A stretch of DNA of 64,000 nt from Eremophila alpestris peregrina (Eukaryota; Chordata; Aves; Passeriformes; Alaudidae): contig WMCF01000032.1 in the NCBI GenBank assembly GCA_009792885.1, positions 3,514,589 to 3,578,588 on the forward strand. Reading direction: 5' to 3'. Shown in pieces: positions 1-11,865 of this stretch. The first letter of the stretch is position 1; each line of letters begins with the position of its first letter. The notes beneath the pieces are model-generated. The model made no database searches. It was given only the letters and a program-made list of their open reading frames with translations, and was not told the DNA's origin. The translations under genes and the position numbers were made by a program.

Positions 1-168
1 ACAACCCCTGATTGCCCCAAACCCCATCCGACTTCCAGGCAGCTGGAATTGCATCCACAGGAGGCACAGAATGAATTCACACCCCCTGGGCTTGCAGCGA
101 CAGAAACCTTTCCTGTCCCCTGCATTCCAAGGTGAGCCCTGCTGACCCGTGTGGTGTTTTCCCTGCAG
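1..168 (+). other. CACNA1H: partial intron upstream of the first exon seen
   Basis: This is the 3' end of an intron that starts outside the window. It ends in the acceptor TTTTCCCTGCAG at 157-168. The exon that follows begins with the third base of a codon, so the exon before it ends two bases into that codon. Nothing else is recognisable here. Confidence 0.85.
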
Positions 169-266
169 GATGATGGAGTATTCCCTGGATGGACACAACG
201 TGAGCCTCTCTGCCATCCGCACTGTCCGTGTGCTGCGGCCCCTGCGCGCCATCAACAGGGTCCCGA
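169..266 (+). CDS. CACNA1H: CACNA1H exon: domain I S4 voltage sensor
   Basis: This exon encodes window residues 1-32, starting [10 protein letters not shown] and running into [19 protein letters not shown]. Arginines at every third position mark the S4 helix of domain I, the gating-charge segment that moves when the membrane depolarises. The acceptor is CCCTGCAG at 161-168 and the donor is the consensus GTGAGT at 267-272. It enters on codon position 3 and leaves after one base of a serine codon, which the next exon completes. The sequence is close to identical across vertebrate Cav3 channels, so this exon alone would not separate the paralogues. A minisatellite begins about 50 bp past its donor. 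Confidence 0.96.
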
Positions 267-319
267 GTGAGTGACACCCCGGGAGGGGACAGCCCTGGGG
301 GATGGGGAACGTGGGAATG

Positions 320-1124
320 ACACCCACACACAGCTGGATTGCTGAGCTCCATCTGGGAAAACATGGGAATAAACTCACACAGCTGGATTGCTGAGATTAA
401 TCTGGGAAACCATGGGAATAAACCCACACACAGCTGGATTGCTGAGCTTAATCTGGGAAAACATGGGAATAAACCCATCCCATACCTGGATTGCTGAGCT
501 TAATCTGGGAAACTTTGGGAATAACACCCACCCCACACTTGGGTTTCTGAGCTCAATCTGGGAAAAATGGAAAACCATAGGAATAAACCCACCCCACCTC
601 AGTTTCTGAGCTCAGTCTGGATAAACTGGAAAAGCACAGGAATAACTCCACCCCACCTCTAATTCTGAGCTCAGTCTGGGAAAACTGGGAAACTGTAGGA
701 ATAACCCCACCCCACCTCAGTTTCTGAGCTCAATCTGGGAAAAATATAGGAATAACCCCTCACACACACCTGGATTTCTGAGCTCAACCTGGGAAAACTG
801 GAAAACCATGGGAATAAACCCCCCCCAACCTGGATTTCTGAGCTCACTCTGGGAAAATGGGAAAAGCATGGGAATAAACCCCCTACCTCAATTTCTGAGC
901 TCAGTCTGGGAAACTGGAAAACTGTGGGAATAACTCACCCCACCTCAATTTCTGAGTTCAGTCCAGGAAAACTGGAAAACCACAGGAATAAGCCCACCCC
1001 ACCTCTATTTCTGAGCTCGGTCTGGGTAAACTGGAAAAGCATGGGAATAACCCCCCCACACCTGGATTTCTGAGTTCAGTCTGGGAAAGCTGGAAAAGCA
1101 TGGGAGTAACTCCTGCACCTGGCT
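320..1124 (+). repeat. minisatellite, about 14 units of 50-62 bp
   Basis: About fourteen imperfect head-to-tail units are visible. Each has the core TTTCTGAGCTCAATCTGGGA, then an AAACTGGAAAACCATGGGAA-like stretch and a C-rich ACCCCACCC spacer. Successive TCTGGGAA cores lie about 50-62 bp apart. Early units lack part of the GGAAAAC segment and later ones carry it, so the array has diversified. It begins about 50 bp after the donor of the exon at 169-266. Confidence 0.9.
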
Positions 1125-3269
1125 GCCTGATTTGTGTCTCTAATGAGAGGAAATTAATTTATTTAATTTTTAATAGCAAGTTAGAGATCGTCATTATCAT
1201 AATTGGTGTCAGCAAAGGGCAAGGGAGCAGGGAATTCACCCTTGGAGATGTTCTCCAAGGTTTTTGTGACTTTTCTGAGGAAAACAACTCTGCTCATGCT
1301 GTAAAGTAAACAGTGTCCCTCCAAAGGAAGGGAAAAGGTCACTTCCAAGAGGGATCTTCTTGCCCTGCTGGGTTTTTTTTCCCCTCCTCAGCGATTTAAG
1401 GCCTTTCCATGACTTTATGTTTGGGATTAGCAGCTCAGGAGCTTCCCTTGCTGCTGAAATCCCTCAGAGGGTTTTCTCCATGTGCAGCAGAACTGGGATC
1501 ATCCTCGACAGGGAGTTCAAGTGGCTCCTAAATCCATTTTCAAGTGGCTTCAGCTGCTTGGCTTCTAAATCCAATTTTAAACCCGAGTCACCACGCTGGA
1601 ATAATTCCCTGCTGGAATCTGCCAGCTGCTGAGCAAGGTGCTCATCCCACAGCAATTCCATCCCTTTCCAGCCCAAATCCACTCCCATCAAAATGCAGCA
1701 GCTTTGTGTGGAAATCACAGGGATCCTGGCAGAAAAGAAAAAGAGGGATATTTCCTGTTCTGTTGGGAATACTTGGAGTGAGCCAGCCCCACATCCTGCC
1801 TGGATCCAGCACTTCCAGGGACAGCCAAACAACAGAAGGGCTTTGATTCCAGGCCCTCCAAGGAAAATGTGAGGGAACAGATGGATGTTTACACCCAGGA
1901 GCCTTGGAAATTTCTCTCCAGAACTCCCAATTCCACAGATTTTTTTAATTTCTTGAAAACAAGGGAATGAAATCAGTGAATTCCAGAGTGAGGTTAAAAA
2001 CAAGACTGGAAAAAAGAGAGAGGCCGAAAGGGGCAGTGGAACCCTCTGGAGTTTTGTTTTCCTAGAGAGGTTTTGTTGCCAGGGTTTTGGAAAGCACAAC
2101 ACAAAGTTTCCCTCTGGAATTTGGGGCTCTGCGGATGGGGAGGAGCAGAGGGACCCTGGCACGGGCTGGGCTCGGAGCCCTCCAGGCTGGGACGAGGATC
2201 AGCCTCCCTCTGGAATTCCTTCAAATCCACAAAAGCCTTCGCTGTTCCCATGGAACAGTGGGAATCTCGAGCAGGGATTCAGCTGGGGTGAGGGCAGCAG
2301 CCAGGGGAATTGAGGGATTTACACCGAGCTCCAGGGAGCCAAACAACTCCAGCTTTGGGTGGAATTTTGCTCTGAGTCCAGCTCGTGTTTGTGTCCCTCA
2401 GCTCTGACTCCAAACGAGCCTTCCAAGCTTTTCCCACTTCACTTCCCACGGGATTTTCATGTTTTTTCAATGGACAGGTGATAGAAAACAGCCCATTTTT
2501 AATGGATATTCTGTGGGATGAAATCCAGCAGGTTCAGTGATTGGAGGTGCCTGAGGAGGAGCTGGGTTGGGCTGACACCACCAAGGGAGACCTGAGCACC
2601 AGGATCAGGACTCCCAGAAATTATTCCCAGAAATTACCCTGGAGGGCAGATCATCCAGCCTCCACTTGTCTGGGAGACACCAGCTCCATCCACTGAAATA
2701 ACTGGGAATTTTGCTGTTTCAGAACGAAATATTCCAGAATCTGTGGATAAGGGATGGGAAAATCCCTGGATCTTGGTGGATGTTGGTGGATGTTGGTGGT
2801 TACATTTTTAGCCTTTCATCCACAGGGAAGGCACAGCTCAGCCAAGGGATTTCCTTGGAATTCCAGCCCATCCCTGCCATTCCCAGCTCTGGGATTTGGG
2901 AATGGGATTTTCAAAGATAAAATTTATCATGAGATAAAATTTACAGCTGGAGCAGAAGAGATGAACCTGGTGCTAATTCCAGGGGAAAGGGGAGAACCAA
3001 CCTGGAGATGTATCCCTGGGATTCCTGGGCTCTTCCCTGGGATGCAGCCAGCACCATCAGCTCGTGGCTTCCAGGCACAATAAATTCACCCACGAGATCC
3101 TTTCAGCTCCATGCACTTTGTTAAGGAAAGAAAGAAGAATGCCAGCCAATAAAAACATCATTTCTATTAGGAATGATTCCTTCCAAACCACTGGAAAAAT
3201 AGAATTCCAGCAATTTATTCTCTTGGCAGGGGCTGGAGTCAGGGTTTCTTTTTTCCAGCAGTGGTCAGT

Positions 3270-3552
3270 GGGCTGTTGGGGGTTTTTTGGGGTTTTTTGG
3301 GTTTTTTTCAAATCTGTTTCACGGCTTTATTTTTTTAATATTTTTGTTTGTTTTTATATCTTGTTTTGTTTTGTTTTGTTTTATATCTATTTTTATATTT
3401 ATTTTTGGTTTTATATCTATTTTTACATTTATTTTTTATATTTGTATTTATTTTTATTTACTTTTCTATTTACTTCTATTTCTAATTTTGCTTTTATTTT
3501 TATATGTATTTGAATTACATTTTTATTTGTTTATTTTTAATTTTTATTTTTC
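3270..3552 (+). repeat. T-rich low-complexity tract
   Basis: The tract consists of degenerate TTTTG, TTTTA and TATTTATTTT motifs on the + strand and is almost free of C and G. It could be an old poly(A) tail on the minus strand that has drifted, or simple-sequence expansion. No retroposon body is recognisable beside it. Confidence 0.8.
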
Positions 3553-4377
3553 TGCTGCGGGGTTTAAACCAGGCATCCCATGGGAAGGGAATGAAAATCC
3601 TGCTCCCTGTTTCAGCCTGGGTGATGCTCCTTTCCCATTCCCACTCCACATTCCAAGGAGAGCCCGGAGGGGCTGGAAACAGCTGGATTCAATCTCTGGG
3701 ATGGTGCCACTGAACAACCCCAAATACCAAAAGGAGCTGAGCAGGAAAAAATTGTCTGGCACGGGGAGAGAGAGATTTTACCCATTTTTGGAAAAAAAAG
3801 AGGGAGGAAATCAGTGAGAGAGGGGGAAAAAAAACCGGGAGAAAATCCCAGCATCATCTTCCCAGTGGGGATTGAGTGAGTCTGTGCTTTTCCAAAGATG
3901 GATTTGCCAGGGAAATGTGGGATCGCTGCGAGGGGGCGACAGGGTTGGATCTGACACTCCTGGGGTGTCCATGATTTTGTGACACATTGGGAATAAACCA
4001 GGAATTCCAGCTCCAGAGGATGGGATTTGCTGATCCCTGCCCTGAGGGTGGCTCAGGGACAGCAGGGACAGGGATGGGGCTGGCACCGCCCCTGCTCCGG
4101 CCGGGATCCAGCGGGAATTGCGCCCGAGCCAGGGCCCAGCCGGGCACGGAGACCTGCAGGGCTCGGGATGCTGAGCTCATTACTCATCCCTAATTATTAA
4201 TTAGCTGGGAATTCTTGGCCCGGCTGCTGGATGCCCTCGGGCCGCGCTGACGGGGCCGCGGCAGCTCCGGCCCCGCTCCGCTCCCGGGATTTGGCTCCCT
4301 GGGATTTCCGCTGGCAAATCCACAGGGGGAGTGGCACGGGGGGATCCCAGCTCCTGCCAGCAGTGCCTGGGAAAGCC

Positions 4378-4789
4378 GGGATAGAGAGGTGGGAATGGTG
4401 GGATAGACAGATGGGAATGGTGGGATAGANNNNNNNNNNNNNNNNNNNNNNNNNNNNNNNNNNNNNNNNNNNNNNNNNNNNNNNNNNNNNNNNNNNNNNN
4501 NNNNNNNNNNNNNNNNNNNNNNNNNNNNNNNNNNNNNNNNNNNNNNNNNNNNNNNNNNNNNNNNNNNNNNNNNNNNNNNNNNNNNNNNNNNNNNNNNNNN
4601 NNNNNNNNNNNNNNNNNNNNNNNNNNNNNNNNNNNNNNNNNNNNNNNNNNNNTGGGATAGACAGATGGGAATGGTGGGATAGAGAGGTGGGAATGGTGGG
4701 ATAGAGAGGTGGGAATGGTGGGATGGAGAGGTGGGAATGCTGGGATAGACAGATGGGAATGGTGGGACAGAGAGGTGGGAATGCTGGGA
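4378..4789 (+). repeat. 22-bp VNTR containing an assembly gap
   Basis: Units of 22 bp beginning GGGATAGACAGATGGG or GGGATAGAGAGGTGGG and ending AATGGT lie on both sides of a run of N at 4430-4652. About two units precede the gap and about six follow it. Because the gap lies inside the array, the true copy number is unknown and the array was probably collapsed or unresolved in assembly. Confidence 0.92.
4430..4652. other. assembly gap (223 N)
   Basis: This is a run of undetermined bases inside the 22-bp tandem array. The gap length may not reflect the true distance. Confidence 0.99.
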
Positions 4790-5431
4790 TTCCTCCAGCC
4801 AGCACATCCAAGATGGAATATTTGGCATGGAAATCAGCATTTCCCTGGCACCAGGGGCTGGAGGAACTCGGGGTTCATGGAGATCCTGGTGGAGAGGTGT
4901 GGGATGGGTGGGAAAGGGAGCAGAGCTTTCCTTGGAGGGAGCAATGTCCTTGGAGGAAAAGCAACCTCAAAAAAAGCTTTCCACCCTCAAAAAACCCCCA
5001 AAATTTCCCTCCTTTCCAGCCAGGAGAGGAGTTCTCCATGCAAAAGGAGTTGTCTGTGGAGGAGGCCCAGCTCCCACCCCACCCCAGGCCCCGTGGATTT
5101 TAGGGGGGTGATTTCTGTGATCTACGAGAGGAGTTTGCAGTGTTTACAAATCCATTTTTAACAATTCCTCCAGAAGATGAAGTTTCTCCAGGCAAAACTG
5201 TCCTGCACTTTGTGTGTCCTTGAAAACACTCAGAAATCCCATCCTTGCACCCAGTCTCTGGAGATTGCTGCTCGTTCCCATTTCCTGCCAAGCCTTTGGC
5301 ATTTTCACCTCCCTTTTCAGCCTCAGGATTTAGGGGAAAACACCAAATCCTGATTTTCCTGCCCTGGCTGTGCATCCAAGGTGGGAATGGTGATTTGTGC
5401 CCTCCCTGACGTGGATTTCCCCTCTCCCCAG

Positions 5432-5591
5432 GTATGAGGATCCTGGTCACGCTGCTGCTGGACACTCTGCCTATGTTAGGCAACGTCCTCCTGCTCTGCT
5501 TCTTCGTCTTCTTCATCTTTGGCATTGTGGGGGTGCAGCTCTGGGCAGGGCTGCTGAGGAACAGGTGCTTTCTGGACAGGAATTTTGCCAT
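5432..5591 (+). CDS. CACNA1H: CACNA1H exon: domain I S4-S5 linker and S5
   Basis: This exon encodes window residues 33-86: MRILVTLLLDTLPMLGN (the S4-S5 linker that couples the voltage sensor to the gate), then the hydrophobic S5 helix with LLCFFVFFIFGIVGVQLW, and then AGLLRNRCFLDRNFA entering the extracellular turret. The first two bases (GT) complete the serine codon begun in the previous exon. The donor is GTAAGT at 5592-5597 and leaves a split ATG codon. The acceptor is CCCCAG ending at 5431. Conservation with mammalian Cav3.2 is near complete through S5 and falls off after RCFLD, where the turret begins. Confidence 0.96.
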
Positions 5592-6065
5592 GTAAGTACA
5601 GCAAAAGGAACAATTCTCCACCTTTTTCTTCCTTTTTTTTTTTCCCTCCACCTTTCTCATCCATTTCCAGCAGGGGATTTTTCTGTCTCCTGCTGCAAAA
5701 CCCCCAGCGTTTAGCAGGGCTCTGGGTCCAGCTGGGAACTTTTAGTCTGGATAAAAAATCCCCTTTGTCAGCAATTTCCCGAGGGTTTGGGCAGCTCTTT
5801 TTTGTGTTTTCCTGCTGCACCTGAAGGACGAGGGTGGGAGGGGGTTGGATTAGCTCTGACTGAGATCCCTGACTCTGGGACTTGGGGGATTTAGAACAAA
5901 TTCCCAGCTCTCCAAACAGCTCAGGTCGCCCAGCACACCCAACCCCTGGCAGGGGCTGCTGAAACACAGAGATAAATCCTTGTCAGGGTTTGAAGATAAG
6001 AAACTGGACGTGAGAAGCATTTAAATCATTTGGACACAGCTCTGAGTTTGGGACAGGCAGGACCT

Positions 6066-6230
6066 GGAATCATGGAATCCTTAAAACACCTCCAGGATCG
6101 CCAGGCCCTATTTTAAAGAGGCAAAATTTCATTTGGGTTCTTCCAGGCTGGGCAGTTGAGTGATAACAAACCTTCCTTGCCCTGATGAGCCCCACCTAGG
6201 ACCCCTGCCTAAAGCCCAGCAGATCCATTT
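6066..6230 (-). mobile_element. degenerate CR1-like 3' end
   Basis: The sequence GGAATCATGGAATCCTTAAA followed by CACCTCCAGGATCGCCAGG resembles the reverse complement of an avian CR1 3' end (AGGTC..CATTCTATGATTC). Similarity decays quickly after about 60 bp. This is a low-confidence call. Confidence 0.4.
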
Positions 6231-7723
6231 AAACCCAGCCCAGGCTCTTAGTCCTGGCTTGGGCTGTGCTGCTGCTGTTGGCCCCTGAGCTCCCTGGATA
6301 AATCCTGGATAAATCCTGGCTCTGGCTCATCCCTGCTGGGTTTAGAGGGGGATGTGGAGGTGCTGCTGGAGCTGGGATGGCTCCTGGCCCAGCCCAGGCT
6401 TTGGGACACCCCTGAGCTGGGTTTGCTGTGCCCCTTCCCGGGGTGAGGACACACCCGAGCACCCCCAGGATGGAAACTGAGCTCAGCCAGCATGGAAAAG
6501 GGGGATTCGCCTGGAAAAAATCCTCCCAAAGGCTCCTGTCAGAGATGTCAGCAGCTCCGAGGTGAGGAAGTGCCCCAGCCCAGCTCTTAGGGCAGCTCTA
6601 ACTCGGGGAGAGGAGATGGAGCCTGTAATTACATCCCTGGGTAATCATCTGCTGATGGTCTGCGAGACAGGCAGGGAGCATCCCTCAGGTCCCGCTCCTG
6701 CCTCTCACCGCTCAGTCCTGGGCTCCCTCCACCTTCCCCTGCCCTCTGCCCCGCCTCTGCTGGCGTTTGTTCATCCCAGCGGAGTGGAAAATCGATCAGG
6801 TGCCGTGGGTGCGACTCCACATCCCCGCGCTCCGAACCCTCTCCTGCATCCCCGGCACGAACACTTCTACCCGGTCCCCAAAACCCTCCGTGCTCAGAGC
6901 CACCCAAATCCATCCCCGAGCCCAAATCGCGCTGCCCCAGCCCTGCCTGGGCGGCCCCGGTGCTGTGATTAATGCAGCCAGCCCCTCTCGGAGCCGGGCT
7001 CTCAAACGCTCGGTGATTTTGTGCGAGCGGAGCTCTCAGGATGAACCGCAGGGGAAGCGTTCGCTAAGCACAGACATTAAGCAGCAGTTATGTAATGGCC
7101 ATTAGCGGCATCAAAGGCCTCCGAGGATTTCCTTATCGGCGCTTGCTCCTCGTCGGGGAAGGCGGAGGAAGGTTTTGGGATGTTCGAAGGGGTTTGTCTG
7201 GGATCGTCTCCTTCCCTCTGGGATGGGTTCTGCCACCCCCAGCAGCTGGGAGAACTGAATTTGGGGAGCTCTGCCCAGCTCCTGGAGTTTGTCGTGGTAG
7301 AAGTTGCAGCATTCCAGAGGAATTTGGAGAAAGGAGGGTGCTCACAGGGCAGGAATATTCCAGCTTCCAGCTCAGGGTCAGCAGGAGCAATGTGGGGTTC
7401 TCTGGTGCCTTCACCCCGAGTGCTGCTGCTGGCTCGGGCTCCTGGCATTAATTTTAGACCTGAGAAATCAGCAATGATTTCTGCATTTCCAGCTGCCCCA
7501 GGTCTCTTGGAGCTCGATGGGGAAATTTTAGGGAATCCAGATGGAGCTATTCCCATTTTTTTTTGTATCATTTCTGACTCATTCTCCCAGCCCAGTGTCA
7601 GGGCATGGTTCACCCCTGCAGTGGTTGTTAACACGCCAGCAGCGAGTTGTAAAGGGAAAAAACAAAAAAGGCATGGAATGACCTGGAAAACTCTTCAGGG
7701 TTCCATCCTCCTGCTGTTGGACA

Positions 7724-7850
7724 GATCATGGAATCCTGGCATGGGCTGGGTTGGAAAGGATTCTCATTCCAACCCCCTGCCATGGGCAGGGACACCTTCT
7801 CCTATCCCAGGCTCTTCCAACACATCCAGGGGTGGGAAATCCATAATTCC
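7724..7850 (-). mobile_element. CR1 LINE 3' fragment
   Basis: It starts TCATGGAATCCTGGCATGGG and continues through CCAACCCCCTGCCATGGGCA and GGGACACCTTC, the reverse complement of the CR1 3' UTR. This matches the usual 5'-truncated structure of avian CR1 insertions. It is antisense to CACNA1H. Confidence 0.8.
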
Positions 7851-9940
7851 TCGGGGCACAGAGGATTCCCAGCCCTGCAGGAGGCTGGGAGGGGCTGGGA
7901 TTGCCTCTGATTCCCTTTACAGCCCTGGACAGAGGGAAAACCTGAATTATTAGAGGGTCTCCCCTTGGTGCTGCTGCCAAACCCTCCCAGCTGAAACCAA
8001 AACTGCTTTGAACAGAGGATCTGGATAAAATCCAGGGGCCAGCAAGGCGGGGTCCTAACCCCAAATTTTCTGGATGAAAGGAGATGGAAGTGAGCTCCCC
8101 AACAGCTGCTTCAAATCCAGCTTTGCCCTGCTGTGCTCTGCCCTGCAGCTTCCTGCGCCTTCAGCATTTCCAGAGGCATCAGATGGAAGGACTGACTTTG
8201 ATTTGTGCCATCATTCTTCTCTCCCCATGGAAACCTTTTCTTTTCAATCCCCCTTGAAAGTTGGCAGCTCCGAGTAAAGCAACTATTTTTAAGTCGAGCG
8301 CATTGTGAGAGAAATTTGGGGACTTTTTGGAGGTGCATTGGGAATTTCTGCTTTTCTCTCTCTGTCTTTGAGAGCTGTGCTGTTGCAGGGCAGGAATGAG
8401 GTTATTTGAGGATTTTTAGTCGGGATTCTGGAGGAATTGCTGGGTTATTGCAGCAGTTGGGTTGGAACTGGGATCTCTGCTCATGGAGACGTGGGAGAAT
8501 CTCTCCCTCCTCGCCCAAAGTGATCCCTCAGAACCTGGGATTGCAGTGCCAGGATGGGCTGGGAGTGAGATCCTGGCAGTGGGAGCTGCAGGGGGAACCC
8601 CCCAAGGATTTTTTGGTGGGAAGGAGGAAGGTTTGGTGTGGGAAGGACAAGCAGAGCCAGCAGCTCCTGGGTGACATCTCCACCATGTTTTTCTCCCCGT
8701 CCTGAGCTGCTCCCGGTGGCAATGAAGGAATTGGGGCAGCCCCAATCCCTCTCCTGGGGCTGCTCCGTGTGTGTGAGGATGCAGAGCAGCGTTTTCCAGC
8801 CCGGGAGCCTTTCAAGGAACTCGGTGCCTCGGGAGCAGGAGAGGGGAGGGAGCTGTGAAGTGTTCCATGTTTCTCTGCCGCCTCGGGACGCTCCTGATGG
8901 GAGGTTTCAGTTCTGATTAACTCGGGGCTGCTCGGTCTCGTTGTGCCTTTGGCTCCTTGGAGCAGGCTCAGGCAGCTGGGGATTTGTCTGGGAGGTGTTT
9001 AACTGGCACTGCTGGGCAGGATCCATCGGAGAGCGGGGAATTCATCCTCAGGGCATCCTTTGAATCCTGCCACCTTCTCCCTTCCCTCCTCTGCTCCCCC
9101 GAGCTGGGGCAGGGCTGTGCTCAGCTGTGTTCCAGCTGTTGGGATGGGCCGGGAAAGAAGAAAAGAAGAATGAGTTCAATCAGACTGCGATTGGGAAAGA
9201 GATCCACCTAAGGGAGACTCTGATCCAGCCACGCCAGGATATTCAGAAATAAAGCCAGGAATATCAGAGCCATTTATCAATTAATACCTGCAACAGAGAG
9301 ACAATGCAAGGGTGACCTGGCACCTCCTTATCTGCTTCAAAACTTTGCCTTTCTCAGTGCTAATGAGGAATGCAAAGGAATAATCCAAGCTTTGCCTGCC
9401 CCACAGCCTTCCTTACCTCCAGTGCTCAAAGCTTGCAGGAAAGCAGTTCTCTCACAGAATAGTGCAAACGCTATCGCTGCTCCTGATGTCACCCTGAAAC
9501 AGAGTAATGCAAGGGCAGCACTGCTGGAAAACCTGCCCTGGGAGGATGGAGCACAGGATGATCAGCGGGAGTGGGAGAAAAATGGATTTTCCTGCCCCTC
9601 TCTTGTCCTTCCTCCACGTGGGAGAGACAGAGAAAGGGAAACCCGGGGGATGTGCAGGGTTGGGAGAAGCTGGCAAAGGGGTGTTGATGCTCTCTGATCC
9701 ATCCTGGGGCTTGGCTGCTCCTGTCTTTCCCCCAGAGCTCTCCTCATTAGCGGGCTCATTAGCATTAATGAGTGATTTGTCTCTACCTGTTGGCAGGGAA
9801 CGGGGAAGTCAGGAAGAAGTGGATGGTCCTGGCAGAACTCATTCATTTATTTGGGGGATGTTGGGGATTCCCTCATCCTGCAGCATTTTTTGTTGCTCGT
9901 TCTTGCTCTCCTTCCTTCTTTACCATTTTTGGTTTTACCA

Positions 9941-9990
9941 GGAAAAAAAAATTTTAAAAAATTTTTTAAAAGTATAAAAAGGTTTTAAGA
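9941..9990 (+). repeat. A/T homopolymer patch
   Basis: Alternating runs of A and T (nine A, then TTTTAAAAAATTTTTTAAAA) make a short low-complexity, DNA-unwinding-prone patch. No associated element is seen. Confidence 0.75.
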
Positions 9991-11865
9991 AAAGGTCTGA
10001 AATTTGCAGTGTTTCTTCCAATTCAAGTCCCCTCCCCGATCACTTCCCACAGGAGTGGCTCCTTCCCAGACCTCCCTAAATCCTCCCCACGGAGCTCCAG
10101 GAAACCTGGGATAGCTGGAATGCTGGATCACTGCTGGGTTTCTCAGACCAGGACAGGGAAGAGGGAAGGGGCAGAAAGTGCTGATTTTGCCACAGGGACA
10201 GCTTTTCATTTGGAAATGATTTTGGGGGCAGCTGCAGAAGCGAGGCAAGGGAGGATAAAATCCATCAGGCAGCAGCAGAACCCACCCAGGCTTCACCCAC
10301 CCCTCCCTGCTGAGCTGGGCTTTGTTTTCCTGCTGGGATTTTCCTTCCTCAGCCACCAAACCGAGCCCTTCCTTCTTCTGCTTCTCCGGGTGGTTCGTGC
10401 CCAGATCTCCTCTGTGCAGCTCCTCAGACCCCAGCCCGGGGCTCTGTGTGCTCAGGCTGCCATTCTTCATCCCAGAACTTCCCAAATGGAGCATCCTGGG
10501 ATGTGCAGAGCCTCTCAAACAGTGCGTGCCTCATTCCAGCGGCATGGGGCTTGATCCTGTCGTTTGCCTTTGGGGAGTTAAAGTCACTTCTCAGGTGTCT
10601 CCTCGCTGTTTCTTGCTTCTTTTCCCCGAATTCTCCAGCTCTCCCCGAGTTTTCCTGCATCTTTCAATCCTGTTTAATCCTCCCTCTGTGTGCCTCTGCT
10701 GGGTGGTGTCTGATTTTCTCCCAGACACGGCCGCTGCAGCTCTTGGCCCGTTCTCAGCCTGTTCCATATGGAAATATCCTCCCCGGGAAGGCAGCTGGAG
10801 GGAGGGCAAGGAAAAGGCTCGGGGAGGGAAAACATCCTCCAGGTTTTTCTTGAACGCCAGGCCCAGGAGCAGCGCAGGTGATGTCACAGTTTAGTCTGGA
10901 GCTGCTGCACACAAATCATTCTAAGCCAACAATTCCCAATTCCCTGCGTGTGCTCCTCCTCCCTCTCCCATTCCCGAAGCCCTGAACCCTCCACGCCCCT
11001 CTCAGGTAATTGGAGTGTGGAACGGAGGCACGTTCCCCAGGGAAGCCGCTGAGGGCCGATTTCCCCTCAGCTCTGCCCTGCAGCGATTGTTCTCTCCTCC
11101 GAGTGCAGCCACGGAGCCATTCCTGCTCGGCCCCAGGGGTTTGGGGCAGCAATTCCAAGCGATTGTCTGGAATAACACTTGTTAAAACCAAATCTCTTCA
11201 CCAGATAGGGACGTTGGGACAGAGATAAAAATAGAGCTGTCCTGGCTGGAGGAATTACCCGGTTATCTTCTGCCCACATCTCTCCTCGGGTGTGTGTTGC
11301 CTCTGGGTTATTGGGGAGCAGCTCAGATCCCTGGAGCTCGGGAGAACAGTGGATAAAGTTGGCTCTGGAGCAGTGCAGCTCCTCAGCTGGAGCCCTGAGT
11401 GCTGCAGGCTCTCACCAACAGCCCAGAAAGTGCCAGGTCTGGGACACAGCTCTGGGAAAAAGCAGCTCCTGCCCTGCTGCAATTCCAGCATTTCCTTATC
11501 CAGGCTGGGACAGAGCCATCAGCTTAATCCACGCCAGTTCCACCAGAAAGGCAGGAAGCAGGTGGCTTTCCCATTAATGTGGGCTCTTCCTTTTCTTATG
11601 GAAGTGCAGAGGGAATGGGAGCTGGGCTCTGGCTGGGTCTGTCCCTCATCAGGGACATCCTGGGGGCAAATTTATTGGGAAGCTGCTCTGCCACCAGAAG
11701 GTTTGATTATCTTCAAATCCTCCCAGAGAGCCCCAAAGCTCCCTGGATTTTGGGGAAGAACCTGCTCTGCTGGGATTTTCTCTCCATCCCCTCTCACCTT
11801 GTGCCTTTACCTGCTTTGTTTGCTTGGGGGAACTCCTGATGATCTTTATGGGAGATTTTAAGGGG

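Larger units (their letters stand above)
267..5431 (+). other. CACNA1H: intron (5.2 kb) between domain I S4 and S5 exons
   Basis: The donor is GTGAGT and the acceptor is CCTCTCCCCAG ending at 5431. It contains a minisatellite of about 57-bp units (320-1124), a T-rich low-complexity tract (3270-3552) and a 22-bp VNTR interrupted by an assembly gap (4378-4789). From 1130 to 3270, 3552 to 4370 and 4790 to 5420 I see only unremarkable AT/GC-neutral sequence with short chance reading frames. Confidence 0.85.

Noticed and set aside
7180..7953. Plus-strand frame of 257 codons
   Set aside because: It runs from unique intron into a CR1 fragment, with no recognisable domain and no splice structure.
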